From NCBI GenBank assembly GCA_047967505.1, contig CM106538.1: 64,000 nt of DNA. One strand, 5' to 3'. This DNA comes from Dipteris shenzhenensis (lineage: Eukaryota > Polypodiophyta > Polypodiopsida > Gleicheniales). Each line of letters opens with the position of its first letter. Positions within the stretch are counted from its first letter, which is position 1. A model generated the notes under the pieces. It worked only from the letters and a program-made list of their open reading frames with translations. It made no database searches and was not told where the DNA came from. Positions 24,142 to 35,095 of the stretch are shown here, in pieces. The position numbers were made by a program, and so were the translations under genes.

Positions 24142-24355
24142 GTCTTTTTTAAAGCACTTTAGGGTTTCTCTTTTAAATTAGGGTTTTTTGAGTGCACCTC
24201 CCCCCCCGGTCTTTTGTCGCTAGTTCGATAATACTTAATCTTCACCACCCTCCCTCCCAACCCACTCACCCCTCCACCCTACCATGTCGCACATGCAATT
24301 TCCAAACAAATTTGTGAATTTTGGAATCTATAATTGACTCAAAATAGTGTTAAGT

Positions 24356-27072
24356 TTATTCATCAAACATTTTACATTGGGGTTCTCTTAGGACCCAACG
24401 CCTCCCCTGTCTGACTTTACATTGCAACCAAAGCACAACCCCTTGGCTCCCTATTGAGGATTTCCAAGTAGCACATCTCCTTGTCTTCTTGACATGTTGA
24501 ACCACTTTTGCGAGACTTGAGACCTCTACCTTATCGCGCTTGAGAGTCCTGGCCTCTAGACATCTATAAAACCAGTCGAACATTTTGTGTAGTGCATTGC
24601 TTCGTGTGATACCACCCCCATGCCTTGTATTCTTGAAGTATGTTGCCTTTGCTCTATAGTGTGATTTCTCCATTCCTTGAGTATTCCAAATGGACAGAGG
24701 GCCCCATTGCTCCACAAACCATGGTGCATGTGCGTAAAGAATATGCTGTAAAGAAAAACATCGTATTAGAAACATAAACTGACTCAAGTTTAAGGCACAA
24801 AATTTCAACCTGAGGATTACCATGTAATGTGTAATATGTGACTCCCCCCATGCTTCTACCATCAATGATATGAATTATCCCAATGCTGTCTTGAATCTCT
24901 CATAATAAAGCTCATCTATTTGACCTTGTCTAAGCAACTTTGTAAATGCATCAAGCTTTGTCTACAATTTTGCTCTCAAAGTAGCAATTCATGGATGTGA
25001 AGCTTAATTTGTGGTGCACTCACACAAAGCTTTCTAGTACTTGCTTTGAGCCAATGCATGTTTTTCTTTATCAGCATTATGGTTGGATAAGAACCTCCTT
25101 GCCTTTCCTCCACCCATGGACACTTTAGCAAGAAGATTTTGTGTCTTTCCTGATTGTTTCTTGTCTTGCTTAAGCTTCACATTGCCTCCGTGAAGTCCCA
25201 TTAGTGAGAGTAGTTCTTCAGCTTTTGCAATGCATTGTGCAGATACTTGCTGTGGCCTCAAATTCCAAGCATAAACTAGATGGAGATAGAGTAACTTATC
25301 AAGTATATGCAGTTCAGCATGCAAAGTACACATGTGTACCCGCTCCAATCGAATTAGTAGAATGGGGTCCCACTTAGGATCCTTTTTGTGACGATCAAGG
25401 GCTACACTTTGGTTGCAAGAAAGGATGCCATTTTCCCATTGTAGGCTTCCCTTTTGCATCTTCTAAGAGTGGGTTCAATACAAGCATGTCCATTTTGCAT
25501 CTGCACCTATATCACAACCATACAAGCACTTGAGGGTCTTCAAATCACCAACTAGATGCCATTCAACTTGAAACGTTCCATGCGCATCCACTATTAACAT
25601 TTGCCTTGCCTCTTGTCTTCAAATAATCGACGGAATGCTGATTCTCTCCAAAACCCACTTCAATGTCTCGTGGCACTCCTTTGGGGTCTCAAAGGCTACA
25701 AGCCACCATATGTCCTTCTCAGATTGGATCGAGAAACCCTGCTCAACTTCCTCATCCCCTTGAGCAAAACGCAAGGGTCGTTCATAATACAAATGCTCAC
25801 CCTCTCTAGCTTGTGCTCTTTTACCAACTGAGCTTCGTCCATTTTTATAACAAATACTAGCTTGCCATCTATACAATGAAAGAGAAATATAGTAAGGATA
25901 TAGAAATGAGAAGAAATAAAGTTGAATGCAAAGAGGGAATTTCTCTTACCTTCTTCTCTCATCCCATAGAATTTGACCATGGCTCTCTGCAAATTCTCTA
26001 CATCCACACAAACATTATTGAAAGCATTCATCTCAAACGTTTGGATGCCAGATTTCTATTTCAAGTCATTGTGCCACTTACACAATCATATCCTCCAAAC
26101 TTTTCCCTAGCACATTGGTTTGTTTCTTGACATGCAAGCCTTATAGACCACGGTGTTGGCAATGGCATTGTAGATATATACTTTTCCTCCATAGTAGACT
26201 TGAAAATTTTAAAAACAGAGTTGTAAGATTTACGACTTACACCAGCAGCATCACAAGCTCTAAGCACCTCCTTTGCTTGCACGAGGCCCTTGAAGTCCTT
26301 CATTACCTCTCTAGCAACTTGTTCACTAAATCCAAAAGGTAATTCTCTTCAATAAAAATTCACCACTTAATTGATTGGAGAGAAGAACACAATCACACCA
26401 CAAAAATGACAACAGACTCTGTACAATCTCCCCCCCTAGATGAGTGGCTCATGCTTCCTCATCTAGAGTATTTATGATATTTCATAAAAGCACCAAGGAG
26501 CCAAAATTATCCCTCTCTTCCAAAATGAGGGATTTGCTTTACATAGCCATCTTAGGGCCCAAAAATGAATTATGTCCACTACAAAATATATATTGCTCAA
26601 ACTTGCAATAATAAAGCAAATACAAAATTGGCCCATGGCCATATATAATGCACTGTGCGACACCTCGATCAGTACCCTTGCACCAACTCCAATCCTTGCT
26701 ATGAGTTCCATCACTTGTACTCAAGCTGCCAATTACATTAGTTATTAACAATCGATTGAACGAATCATCGAATCAACAGATCCCAACATAACCCAACATA
26801 ACCACGCTCAAAGCACAATAATCAAGCACAAAACCAATAACACTAACATCATGCACTGTATGAAAAGGACTCTTTTGGGTGGCAAGGTCTAAAGGATACA
26901 AGTTTCCATCCACCCAAAGGTCAAGATGCTTCTTCCCTTGCAATCGAAGACTATGGAGCACACTTTGAGGAGTTCCACTATATCCCAAACGGCATGTGCT
27001 TGCATATTCTACCTCCAGTTGTAGGTTCACATGGTACTTGTTGGATATGTCCTCGAATGGTGCCATACTCAA
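24356..27072 (-). pseudogene. Transposase-like multi-exon gene of uncertain family
   Basis: Minus-strand coding pieces are joined by convincing introns. Intron 25,949-25,869 (81 nt, gtaagag to tgtatag) joins FYGMREE to DGKLVFVIKMDEAQLV in frame. Intron 24,820-24,746 (75 nt, gtaatcc to tttacag) joins SHITHYM to HILYAHAPWFVEQWGPLS in frame. The C-terminus contains GMEKSHYRAK and NTRHGGG followed by ALHKMFDWFYR. Upstream is a leucine-rich helical segment with LHAELHILDKLL. Other exon-like pieces are 27,072-26,773, 26,751-26,539 and 26,303-26,061. A frame change between 26,061 and 26,031 and stops in 25,600-25,460 show decay. The motifs recall uncharacterised transposon proteins of plants and invertebrates, but I cannot name the superfamily. 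Confidence 0.5.
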
Positions 27073-27114
27073 AGAGAGGTATTAGTGATGCATGCTAAAA
27101 TGTAGGGGAGAGCT

Positions 27115-27556
27115 AGCAAAGATGGAGCAGTGAGAGGGAGAGAGTAGCAAGGAAGAGGGAGGAGGAGAAGCAGATGAGGGCAAGAGGAAAAGGAGGAGGA
27201 GAGTAGGGGGACCAGTGTAGAAGGGAGGGAAGGAGCTACTGTAGAAGGAGGAGGAGGGGAGAGGTGCTACAGGAGGGAGGAGGAAGGGAGAGATTCTACA
27301 GGAGGGAGGAGCAGAGGAGAGGGAGCCTGGGTAGGTAGAGAAGGAGGGGAGAGGAAGGAGGGAGGAGGAGCTAGAAGGAGGAGGAGGAGGGGAGAGGGAG
27401 GAGGGAGGAGGAGGAGCGAGATGGAGGAGGGGAGAGGAGGAGGGAGGGGGAGGGAGGGAGAGGGAGAGGGAGGAGGAGGGAGGGAGCGAGGGAGGGAGGA
27501 GGGGGAGGGAGAGGGAGGGAGGGAGGGAGAGAGAGGGAGGGAGGGAGGGAGGGAGA
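27115..27556 (+). repeat. Purine tract (GGA/GGGA)n of about 440 bp
   Basis: This is nearly pure A and G on the plus strand, dominated by ggaggag and gggaggga. It ends in regular gggagggagg repeats near 27,500-27,555. It lies just upstream of the first coding piece of the minus-strand transposase-like gene. Repeated GG and GGG runs could form G-quadruplex or triplex structures. The long Pro/Ser-rich open frame on the minus strand here is a composition artefact. Confidence 0.85.
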
Positions 27557-27901
27557 TTCAAAATTTAAAACTCAAATATCAAAAACTGGCCCACTCCCCT
27601 CATTGGTGGGGGGAGAGGTGGGCTCAAATGTGGGCTTAACCCATCTAGGTTGGGCCCTTGCATTAGCCCACTAAGCATTCCCTAATCCATTCCTTATGAG
27701 GCCCTTTTAAGACCCCAATTCTCCCTAATGCTACATGAATGTGATGACTCTGAACTGTGGGCATTTGAAAAGTGAGTGCAAATAAACAAATGCTAAGGTG
27801 TAAGTAGGCACAGCGAAAGACCACAAGCTAAGAGCTACCAAAAGTAAGACGGGGCTTTCAAGGATGTGTATGAGTAGCTTGATCCTTTATAATGTTGATG
27901 G

Positions 27902-28236
27902 TGTTGGAGCAGCAATGGAAACATGATGGAGACATGAGAATATGAAAGAAGCTTATTCATTCATGAGATACATGGCCAATATAAAGGCAAGAGATACAAT
28001 GTACCTATGAGCTCAAGAGAACATCTAGATTGATAAATTTCTCCATGAATCTCTCAATCACATACCACACTCCTAGATTCACTCAATCACACCTACTAAC
28101 TGACACATCATCAATCACACCTATCTCAGGCAATGTACCTACACACACAAACACACTTGTTCACACACTCACTCATGTGATCACACTCACAATCATAGAC
28201 CTTGGTATTAATCCATTACATCAATTTGTTCCAACA
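27902..28236 (-). repeat. LTR (TGTTGGA...TCCAACA) with adjacent polypurine tract
   Basis: The 335-bp segment has the short inverted ends TGTTGGA and TCCAACA. On the minus strand it is preceded by a polypurine tract (rc of 28,237-28,247, gtgggggggta), so it is the 3' LTR of a minus-oriented element whose body is missing or too degraded to read above 28,250. No matching flanking duplication is present. Confidence 0.6.
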
Positions 28237-28249
28237 TACCCCCCCACAA

Positions 28250-29440
28250 ATCGATGACCTCAACCCTAGCAGTAGTCCATGGGAGACTTCATGGCTTGCA
28301 CACCTCTAGTGAAACCACTCATGATCCCAACCTGGCACTCACTCTAGTTGCATCAGTAGCAGTAGACTCATTTCGACATCCTCACCCCAACATGATCTCA
28401 CTATGAATTTGGTCTCTTGTTTTACAATTGGGAGACTAAACAATGACTATGAATGGGAAATTCCCATAGGTCTGACAAGGTAAACTCAGACATAAGACTA
28501 AAAATCATTTAAGGGGGACATCCCAAGGCAAAGAACCCTTATTGACCACACAAAAATTCTAATATTTTGGAGATGTTGGGAAGATTCCCCCCTTGATAGC
28601 AGTCCTTTTCCAGTCTCATTTCCATGCTATCATTGTGTCTGGTCCACAAATGTATAATTATATATTCAATAGGGTGCATATTTAAACCACCATGTTGATG
28701 TAGTTGAAAGAGTCCAAGTTGATGTCCTGCCAATGCTTTGGAGAGGCTCTGAATGTGTAACATCTATTTCAGGTACATAACATTGGTACCCATTTTAAGA
28801 TTCTCTCAAAAATTCATTAAAATTATAATTAAAAGAAAAAAGCTATATTTTGCGGTCAAAAACTAAAAACTTACAGAATTCATACATTTTTCAAACATCA
28901 TGCCTATTAAATAAAAAGGGCCTCCACTATATCGCAAAATATCTTTTGGTGATTTGCACAATCCTTAATGTGAGTAGTATTAAGGCTTGTGTAAACTATC
29001 ATACCCATCGGAGATATACACATATGCTAGAAGCACATTGATGCATATTTCTTAATAGTCATGCATAATTTGTGTTAAGAAATTAAGAAATATACATGAT
29101 CAACCATGCAAATAATATTCGATGGATATGATACTTTGTAGAAGCCTTAATGTGAGTAAGATTAAGGCCCATGAAAAGTATAAATTGTAAAACATTTTAT
29201 CGATGCTTTTATTGATGACAAATATGGCAAAAAATCTCCCTGATGGCATGAGCAATATGCTTTTTTCATGGCCTTTGGACCGTCCTTACCAACAGCAACT
29301 TCTACTCCCCATCTTCTTCTTTTTTTAGGCACAAAAACAAGTTTGTTAATATTATGATCATCATATAATTTATACACATAAGTTCTTCGCCCAGGATTTC
29401 TCCTTATCAAAGCAAAAAAACAAACAAAATTTGATGCTGT
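28250..29440. other. No gene seen
   Basis: Residual TE sequence may adjoin the LTR up to about 28,450, but no domain can be read. The minus-strand frame 29,410-29,162 (KRRRWGVEVAVGKDGPK and on) is unrecognised. A local repeat of attaaggc with following text lies near 28,979 and 29,160. Confidence 0.4.
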
Positions 29441-29449
29441 TGACCTAGT

Positions 29450-29721
29450 TGTTAGAATTATTAATATATTCTAGGTAGTGGCCAATGTAATGTAATAAGT
29501 GAGTTAGGGGCACTTTTCCCTTTTAGAGGTTTTTCCCCCTAACCATAGTCTAATATCTAACTAAGGTTAGTGATTAGATAGGGTTTTGTCACTTAGATAA
29601 AACCCTTATCTCTTTCCTTGTACTCACACTTCAGTCACTTCAGTTTAGCACACTTTGGGAGTGAACTACGTTCAGCTTACTCTCCATCTTCCTCACTCTT
29701 GCTCTCTTGCTTTATCTCACA
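29450..29721 (+). repeat. 5' LTR of Copia family A
   Basis: This starts TGTTAGAATTATT and ends CACA two bases before the tRNA-Met primer site. An agaggtttttccccc motif is shared with the LTR at 57,972, so the two belong to related elements. Confidence 0.8.
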
Positions 29722-29829
29722 TTTGGTATCAGAGCACTTCCTTCCCGGACCTGCTCCCTGCTCCTAGATTCTTGTTTCTAGCTCCTGCATTTCAACTCCA
29801 TCGCCAAGCTCCAGCTCCCATTCATTCGT

Positions 29830-30130
29830 ATAGCTCCATCGTGACCATACAGTTCGTATAGTCTATACAATTGTATGGATTTTGTACCATGCCTGCTTCC
29901 ATTCATACACCTGTGCATTTCATTTGTACAGCCCCGTACGATTGTATGGATTTTCGTACATGTGCGTTAGTTCATTTGTATAGATTTTCGTACAGTTCGT
30001 TCGCACAAATTTCTGTACATTTAGCCCATACAGATTTTTGTACTATCAGGACACTTTGTCCGTATAGATGTCCGTACTGCTCATGTAGTTCATTCGTACA
30101 AGGTTCCATACAATTCTATACTTGCAGATT
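29830..30130 (+). repeat. Leader with recurring GTATAGATTTTCGTAC-like motifs
   Basis: The untranslated leader of the family A element carries about eight imperfect copies of a motif joining gtatagatttt or gtatggatttt to cgtac or tgtac. The GTAC and GTATAC-like cores are palindromic. Further on, 30,275-30,440 repeats ttggggcttttg three times. Confidence 0.6.
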
Positions 30131-32139
30131 TATGTAGGCTGAAGGTGTTCGATGTCCCCGTCATTTGTTGACAAGTGTCATTTGCAGGCTCAGTTGTGCA
30201 ATCAACCATTGTTTGGCTTAGTTTTTGGGAGCACATTTGAAATTGTAGCAGGCATTGTAGTAGATCTGCAAGTTTTGGAGATTTTTTGGGGCTTTTGCAA
30301 TTGCATTACAATCTGGCAGTGAAATTTGGGGCTTTTGTAGGCAGAGTGCAATTTGAGCAACGTTTGGGCTTTCAGATCATTTGCCCTCTTTTGTATGCAA
30401 TTTCTCGTAAGAAATTGGGGCTTTTCAATTTGGGTTGCAATTTTGCAGGTAAAAGAGCATTTTGGAAGTTTGCAAGTAGTTCTAGACTCAGTTCGAGTCA
30501 ATTTGTAGACTTTTGCCACTTTTTGTAGATTCTATTTGCATATTTTTAGGCATTCAATAGAGCAATGAGGTGCCTTTTGAGCCTTTGATAGGCTGTGATA
30601 GTATTTGTCACTGTGGGTAGATTTTCTTTGTAGATTTTACTTGTCCATTTGACATCCTAGAAAGGGAATTTACTTGGTCAGTTTGTTGTGTTTTTTGAGT
30701 TTATTTGGCAAAAATGGCTTAGAACAACCCCAATGAGGTGTTTAGAGTTCTCACACATGAGGATAAGTTGGATGGCACCAACTACTCCTTGTGGAGTTTC
30801 ATAGTTCACAATATCTTGGTTGGTAGACATCTTTGGGATTATGTCAATGGAGATGAAGCAAGACCAGATACAGTGGCTACACTTGTCACTCCTATAGTTG
30901 GAGGCAGGGGTAGGGGTGCAAATGCAGCATAAGTAGTTGGAGCAGTCGCTCTAGGAGCTCCCACAGTAGAGCAGAAAAGATGGGACTCTAGAGATGCACA
31001 AGCTCTTTCAATGATTTCTCTCTCTATCAAGAGGTTCATTATACCTCACATTCGATCATGCAAGACATGTATGGTAGCTTGGGAGATACTAGAGAGTATG
31101 TTTATAGTAAGAAATGACTCCAAAGTTTCCTTTCTAAAGTGAGAGCCTTCCCATATGCATATGGATGAGGGAGATTTCCATGAATTCTCACCTCACAAAG
31201 CTTCACGACTTGTGGGAGCAGTTGTTGAATATTGATGGTCCCATTCCGGATTCAAAGATGATCACCACCACTCTGAATTCTCTTCTTGAGTCCTATCTTG
31301 GTTTCCACACCTCGCTGAATTTATCATTGAGGGGGGGCAACAATCCTCTCTTTTCATGAGTTGGTAGGACTTCTATTACAGGAGGAGCAGACTCGCAGAA
31401 ATATGGCATCCCAGGCTGGCAAGCATGCCATGCTTTCCAAGTTCAAGCCCAAGGGTAAAGGGCAGCAAAAGCCACATGCCAATTAGCCCACACATCAGCA
31501 TAAAGCTAATTCAAGACATCCCTCTTATAAGGCAAAGGCTGATGTAGATAAGCAAAAAAAGAAGGGCATTTGTCATTATTGCAAGAAGCCAGATAAAAGA
31601 AAAGGGATTCAGGTATGGCTATGTTAGATGCATCAGCTCCTCATTCTCATGATGGGGGAGATGTTGTAGCCAACTTTGTGGAAGAGCACTATGCCTTTCA
31701 ATCTTGCACTTCAGATTTTTCAGTGGGTAGTTCAGATGCTACAACCACTAATGATGATGACCCTTATGCTTTTTTGACTTGCAGCTATGATCCTTTAAAG
31801 GATGCATGCTCTCTCAGTGTCAATGAGACACTCAATACTTGTATTTTGATAGTAGTGCTTCAAAGCACATTACTTCCAAGAAGGGTCTTTTTGCATCTCT
31901 ACACCCACCACCTACCAAAAAGAAGGTGACTTGTGAAAATAATTCTTCTTATTCAGTGTATGGAGTGGGAGACATTATTCTCACATCGACTGATGGCACA
32001 TATTTCAGAATTTCAGATGTTCTCTATGTGCCAGGCATAAAGAAGAATTTGCTTTCAATGTCCTCACTCAATAGAGGAGGATTTCAGGTTGTTTTTGATG
32101 ATGATAAGTGTGCAGTTAGAGACAAAGAGAATTACTATG

Positions 32140-33111
32140 CTTCCATGGCACAATTTGTCAACAAAATCAAAAGCATTATGTCCCAACTAGAGGGCATAAA
32201 TGCAAAAGTAGGGGAGAAAGATGCACTTGCAATATCCTTAAAGCATGCCTACAGAGTATAGTGCATTGACAACCACTTTGAAGAATTTGCCAGATCCAAA
32301 GTTTGAAGAATGTGTATCCTCTCTTCTCAAAAAAGAAAGAGAGTTGAAAGCATCGACATCAACATCAACACGTAACGGCTATAATGAAGAACAAGCACTA
32401 TTCAGTAAAACATCAATGAAGTGCTACCATTGCAAAAGGATGGGTCACTATCAAAGTGACTGCAGATTGAAGAACAAACCAAAGTGTCACTATTGCAAGA
32501 AGCTGGGACACAAGGAAGAAGATTGCAGATTGAAGAACCAACAGGTCAACTACATGGAATTGTCATCAAGCCATGAGCCAAAAGGTAACATCAATGGAAT
32601 GTATTGAGAAACGAAAACCCTTGCCAACCTTGCCTATTTGTTTGTAATCAAACCTGACCACCTGAGAGTAGCTATGAAAGCACCCAGGGGAGGTATTGAC
32701 ATGTAAACCACACTTGACCACCTTAAGTAGCAATGCATGCACTAAGGGGAGGTGATGGAATGTAACTCTCATTTGACCACCTTGCAGTAGCCAAAGGATC
32801 ATGGCACCAAGGGGAGGTGTTGAGATATGGTGCCATGAGCACATAGATTAAAGGACTAAGGTATGGTATAAGAAAGAATTAAAGTAGCCACCCTAGGATG
32901 TGGACTACAAGATGTGGAGATGTGGATTGAGGATATCCACAAGGAGAGATGTGGATGAGAGGATCCCACATGGTTTGACTATTCTAAAGGTTTTCTCTAT
33001 ATAAGAAGCCTATCATGTATTGTTGAGAACACACATTGTAATAGATTGAGTGTTTGCTACCCTATGTCTCTCTTGTGGTGCTTTGATCCTCCTTGATCCC
33101 TCACTTTGTCA
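32140..33111 (+). mobile_element. 3' part of a Copia element (family B): gag C-terminus, zinc knuckles, 3' LTR
   Basis: From about 32,140 the frame becomes FVNKIKSIMSQLEGINAKVG, then the gag C-terminal helices and two CCHC zinc knuckles (CYHCKRMGHYQSDC and CHYCKKLGHKEEDC). It ends SSSHEPKGNINGMY at 32,607. The following untranslated region has the same three polypurine-like repeats as the young element, and the 3' LTR is 32,818-33,111. This LTR is diverged and shorter than the 343-bp LTRs at 5.3 and 7.6 kb. No pol domain is present between gag and LTR, so this family, like the young copy, appears to be of a gag-only or otherwise non-autonomous kind. Confidence 0.85.
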
Positions 33112-34722
33112 GTCGCAATTTTGGATTGTCAGTCTATCAGTTCCCAAGTCATGGAGGACTGGGAGACCCCATTCTTCATAGAGCTCCTTTGATAGGATAT
33201 TTACACTTGCTCCACCATCCACTATGGCTTGGACTTCATTATATGCCTTGTGAATCAAAGGCACACTAATGTTGCATGTGTCACCTCTCACCCATCTGCA
33301 TAGGGATATCTTCAATGTCATTCATAGGTGGAGGGGGATTTGCGAGTTCAATCCATCCTTTGAAACTCTCCCAGAGATTGGGACAATTCCGTAGGAGGAT
33401 TCCGATGGGAATTGACAGAGGGCAACTCAGGATGCTAGAGAGTGTGGCTCCTTCAAGTTGACATGGTGGTACATTATGTTGTGGAGTTTGTTGTTGGAAC
33501 AGAGGCTCGAGTACAATATCAATACTATGTGGGGCCAAGTCATGGATTGGGTCTTGAGCTTGTTTCTTAGCCTCAAATTGAGCTTGTTTCTCAGTCTCAA
33601 ATTGAGTACCCATTGTTGAAGTGCCTGAAAGCGAGCCTTCTCCACCTTTGCACTTGGGCCTGGAGCTTCCTTTATTTGAGGCTCAAGAGTTGATGTGGAT
33701 GAGCTCGACTACTCATTGCTTGGTGGAGGTGGAGGTACTTGTGCTTTCTTTTTAAGAAGTCACTTTTGTTGGATTGGAATGTTAGGGTCCTTCTCGGGTG
33801 CTTGGTGGCCTGTTTTTGTTGGCATGTAATTACATTTACAAGTTGTGATATTACACTTGTCGGACCTAGACTTTGATGATCCACCCCAATGATGCCGATT
33901 GGGACATCAAGCTTAACCTCTGTTTGTTGTGGGACTTTATTTTTCATGGGAAAATCCATACAGGCATGTCCTATGCCACAATCTCTGCAGAGTGGTTAGA
34001 ATGTAGCGGGGCTACCACGATGAGGGCACTCTACGATCCAGTGATTTTCTCCACAATCGTAGCACTTAATTGGTGCTTGATATGTGTTGGGATGTACTCA
34101 ATTTGCATAAACTAGTATTAGACCCTCTGCACCTTTAACATCCAAGATAGGTAGAAGGAGAGGGTGGGGAGAATTCAATACTTGACCCAAACGTTCAGCA
34201 CCAAATAAACTTGCAATCCTTTGTTGATAGTTTATCTTTAGACCAAAAAGAATTACAACTAGAAGCTTGAAATGAGGCACAAAAGGTTGATTAGGTACAA
34301 ATGGATTCCTTGGTTGAAACATTGCCAACCATAGCCGAGGCCTAGAAACCTTTGTAGTGAGATTGAGAATAAACCATTCAAGACGAGCTTATCCATAGGA
34401 ATTAATAGGCAGATCTCCCCCCAAGCTTGGGAGCATCCCACCCTTTGAAGAAGGACACCCTTTTAATTATCTCTGAAGCAACAAGTAGCTCGATCATCGT
34501 ACAATGAGTAGAATTGAAATCAAAGTCCTCCCATCGTATCACTAGTTCTTTACCATGAATCATCCATGGTGCATCATCCCACCCATCATCTCCTTGAACA
34601 ATGCACCAGACAATGAGCCGTTGAAGGTCTACATGAAGATCAAGAAAGAGATCTCGCCCATTGGTAGCCATAAGGCTCGGAGGACTAGGCACCAAATCCT
34701 TAAACTTGTCGAGAAGTGACAT
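33112..34722 (-). pseudogene. LTR-retrotransposon gag and aspartic protease (Ty3/Gypsy-like), truncated
   Basis: Minus-strand gag starts MSLLDKFKDLV at 34,722 and continues through RWEDFDF and KINYQQRIASLFG-type segments. Near 34,065-33,960 are zinc-knuckle sequences CYDCGENHWIVEC and CRDCGIGHACMDF, the second lacking its last Cys. Downstream, 33,613-33,281 is a Gln/Pro-rich linker, and 33,230-33,120 reads EVQAIVDGGASVNILSKELY, a retropepsin active site with D-G-G-A. The frame stops at 33,112, where the family B LTR begins, so reverse transcriptase and integrase have been cut off. The gag resembles the nucleic-acid-binding type of plant Gypsy or LINE elements, but the protease points to an LTR element. 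Confidence 0.65.
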
Positions 34723-34833
34723 AAATATCCACCCTCCTCATGTGGCATGCGTCCATGAAGTGAACTTGGAAAAGTTTTGAATTAGTGATCTAGTAGGAGA
34801 TGTGAATAGAGCACATGAAATGAAATACTTTTG

Positions 34834-34843
34834 CTTTTTATAG
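34834..34843 (-). promoter_or_regulatory. TATA box upstream of the minus-strand gag
   Basis: The minus strand reads TATAAAAAG within the dyad TTGCTATAAAAAGCAA, about 110 bp before the gag ATG at 34,722. It probably belongs to the 5' LTR of that element. Confidence 0.45.
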
Positions 34844-34917
34844 CAAGAGTAAACTCCCCACGGTTAGAGAGTTACAGTTCCCGAGATTTCAATATATAAG
34901 CAAAAATCATTACATCA

Positions 34918-34990
34918 CTTCCTACTTGTTGGCCCAATGATAAGTCTCCCTTTTGTGAAGGGGGAGGTCTTGGGTTCAAATCCCACTCTT
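34918..34990 (+). repeat. tRNA-like (SINE head) sequence with A and B boxes
   Basis: TGGCCCAATGATAAGT (34,930-34,945) fits a polymerase III A box, and GGTTCAAATCC (34,973-34,983) fits a B box. Their spacing of about 43 bp matches a tRNA gene. The intervening arms do not make a functional tRNA cloverleaf that I can confirm. A tRNA-derived SINE is the best reading. The 3' side runs into a GA-rich tract (35,000-35,090). Confidence 0.5.
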
Positions 34991-34999
34991 TAATAAAAA

Positions 35000-35095
35000 G
35001 AGAGGAGAGGAGAGGAGAAGGAGAAGGGAAAGAGAAGGAGAAGGACAAGGAGAGGAATAGGAAGAGGAAGAGGAAGAGGAGAGAGAGGGGGGGCA
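35000..35095 (+). repeat. (GGAGA/GGAAGA)n purine tract
   Basis: This simple purine repeat follows the tRNA-like head and may be its 3' tail. Confidence 0.7.

Larger units (their letters stand above)
29450..32140 (+). mobile_element. 5' part of a Copia element (family A): LTR, primer site, gag, protease
   Basis: A 272-bp 5' LTR (29,450-29,721, TGTTAG to ATCTCACA) is followed by the primer-binding site TGGTATCAGAGC at 29,724-29,735. A long leader then precedes gag at 30,714. Gag is broken from its third codon (ATG GCT TAG). It includes KLDGTNYSLWSFIV and WDYVNGDE, then ALSMISLSI and AWEILESMF, the UBN2-type gag of Copia. At 31,839-32,130 a frame reads FDSSASKHITS, then VGDIILTS and VLYVPGIKKNLLSMSSLN, the aspartic protease region with Gly-to-Ser at the active-site DSG. 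Integrase and reverse transcriptase are missing, because the sequence switches at about 32,140 to a different Copia family. Confidence 0.85.

Noticed and set aside
27082-27561. 160-codon Pro/Ser open frame and the opposing Gly/Glu frame
   Set aside because: Both are products of the GGA purine tract.
34918-34990. Functional tRNA gene
   Set aside because: A and B boxes are present, but I could not form the acceptor and anticodon arms of a working tRNA; a SINE head fits better.
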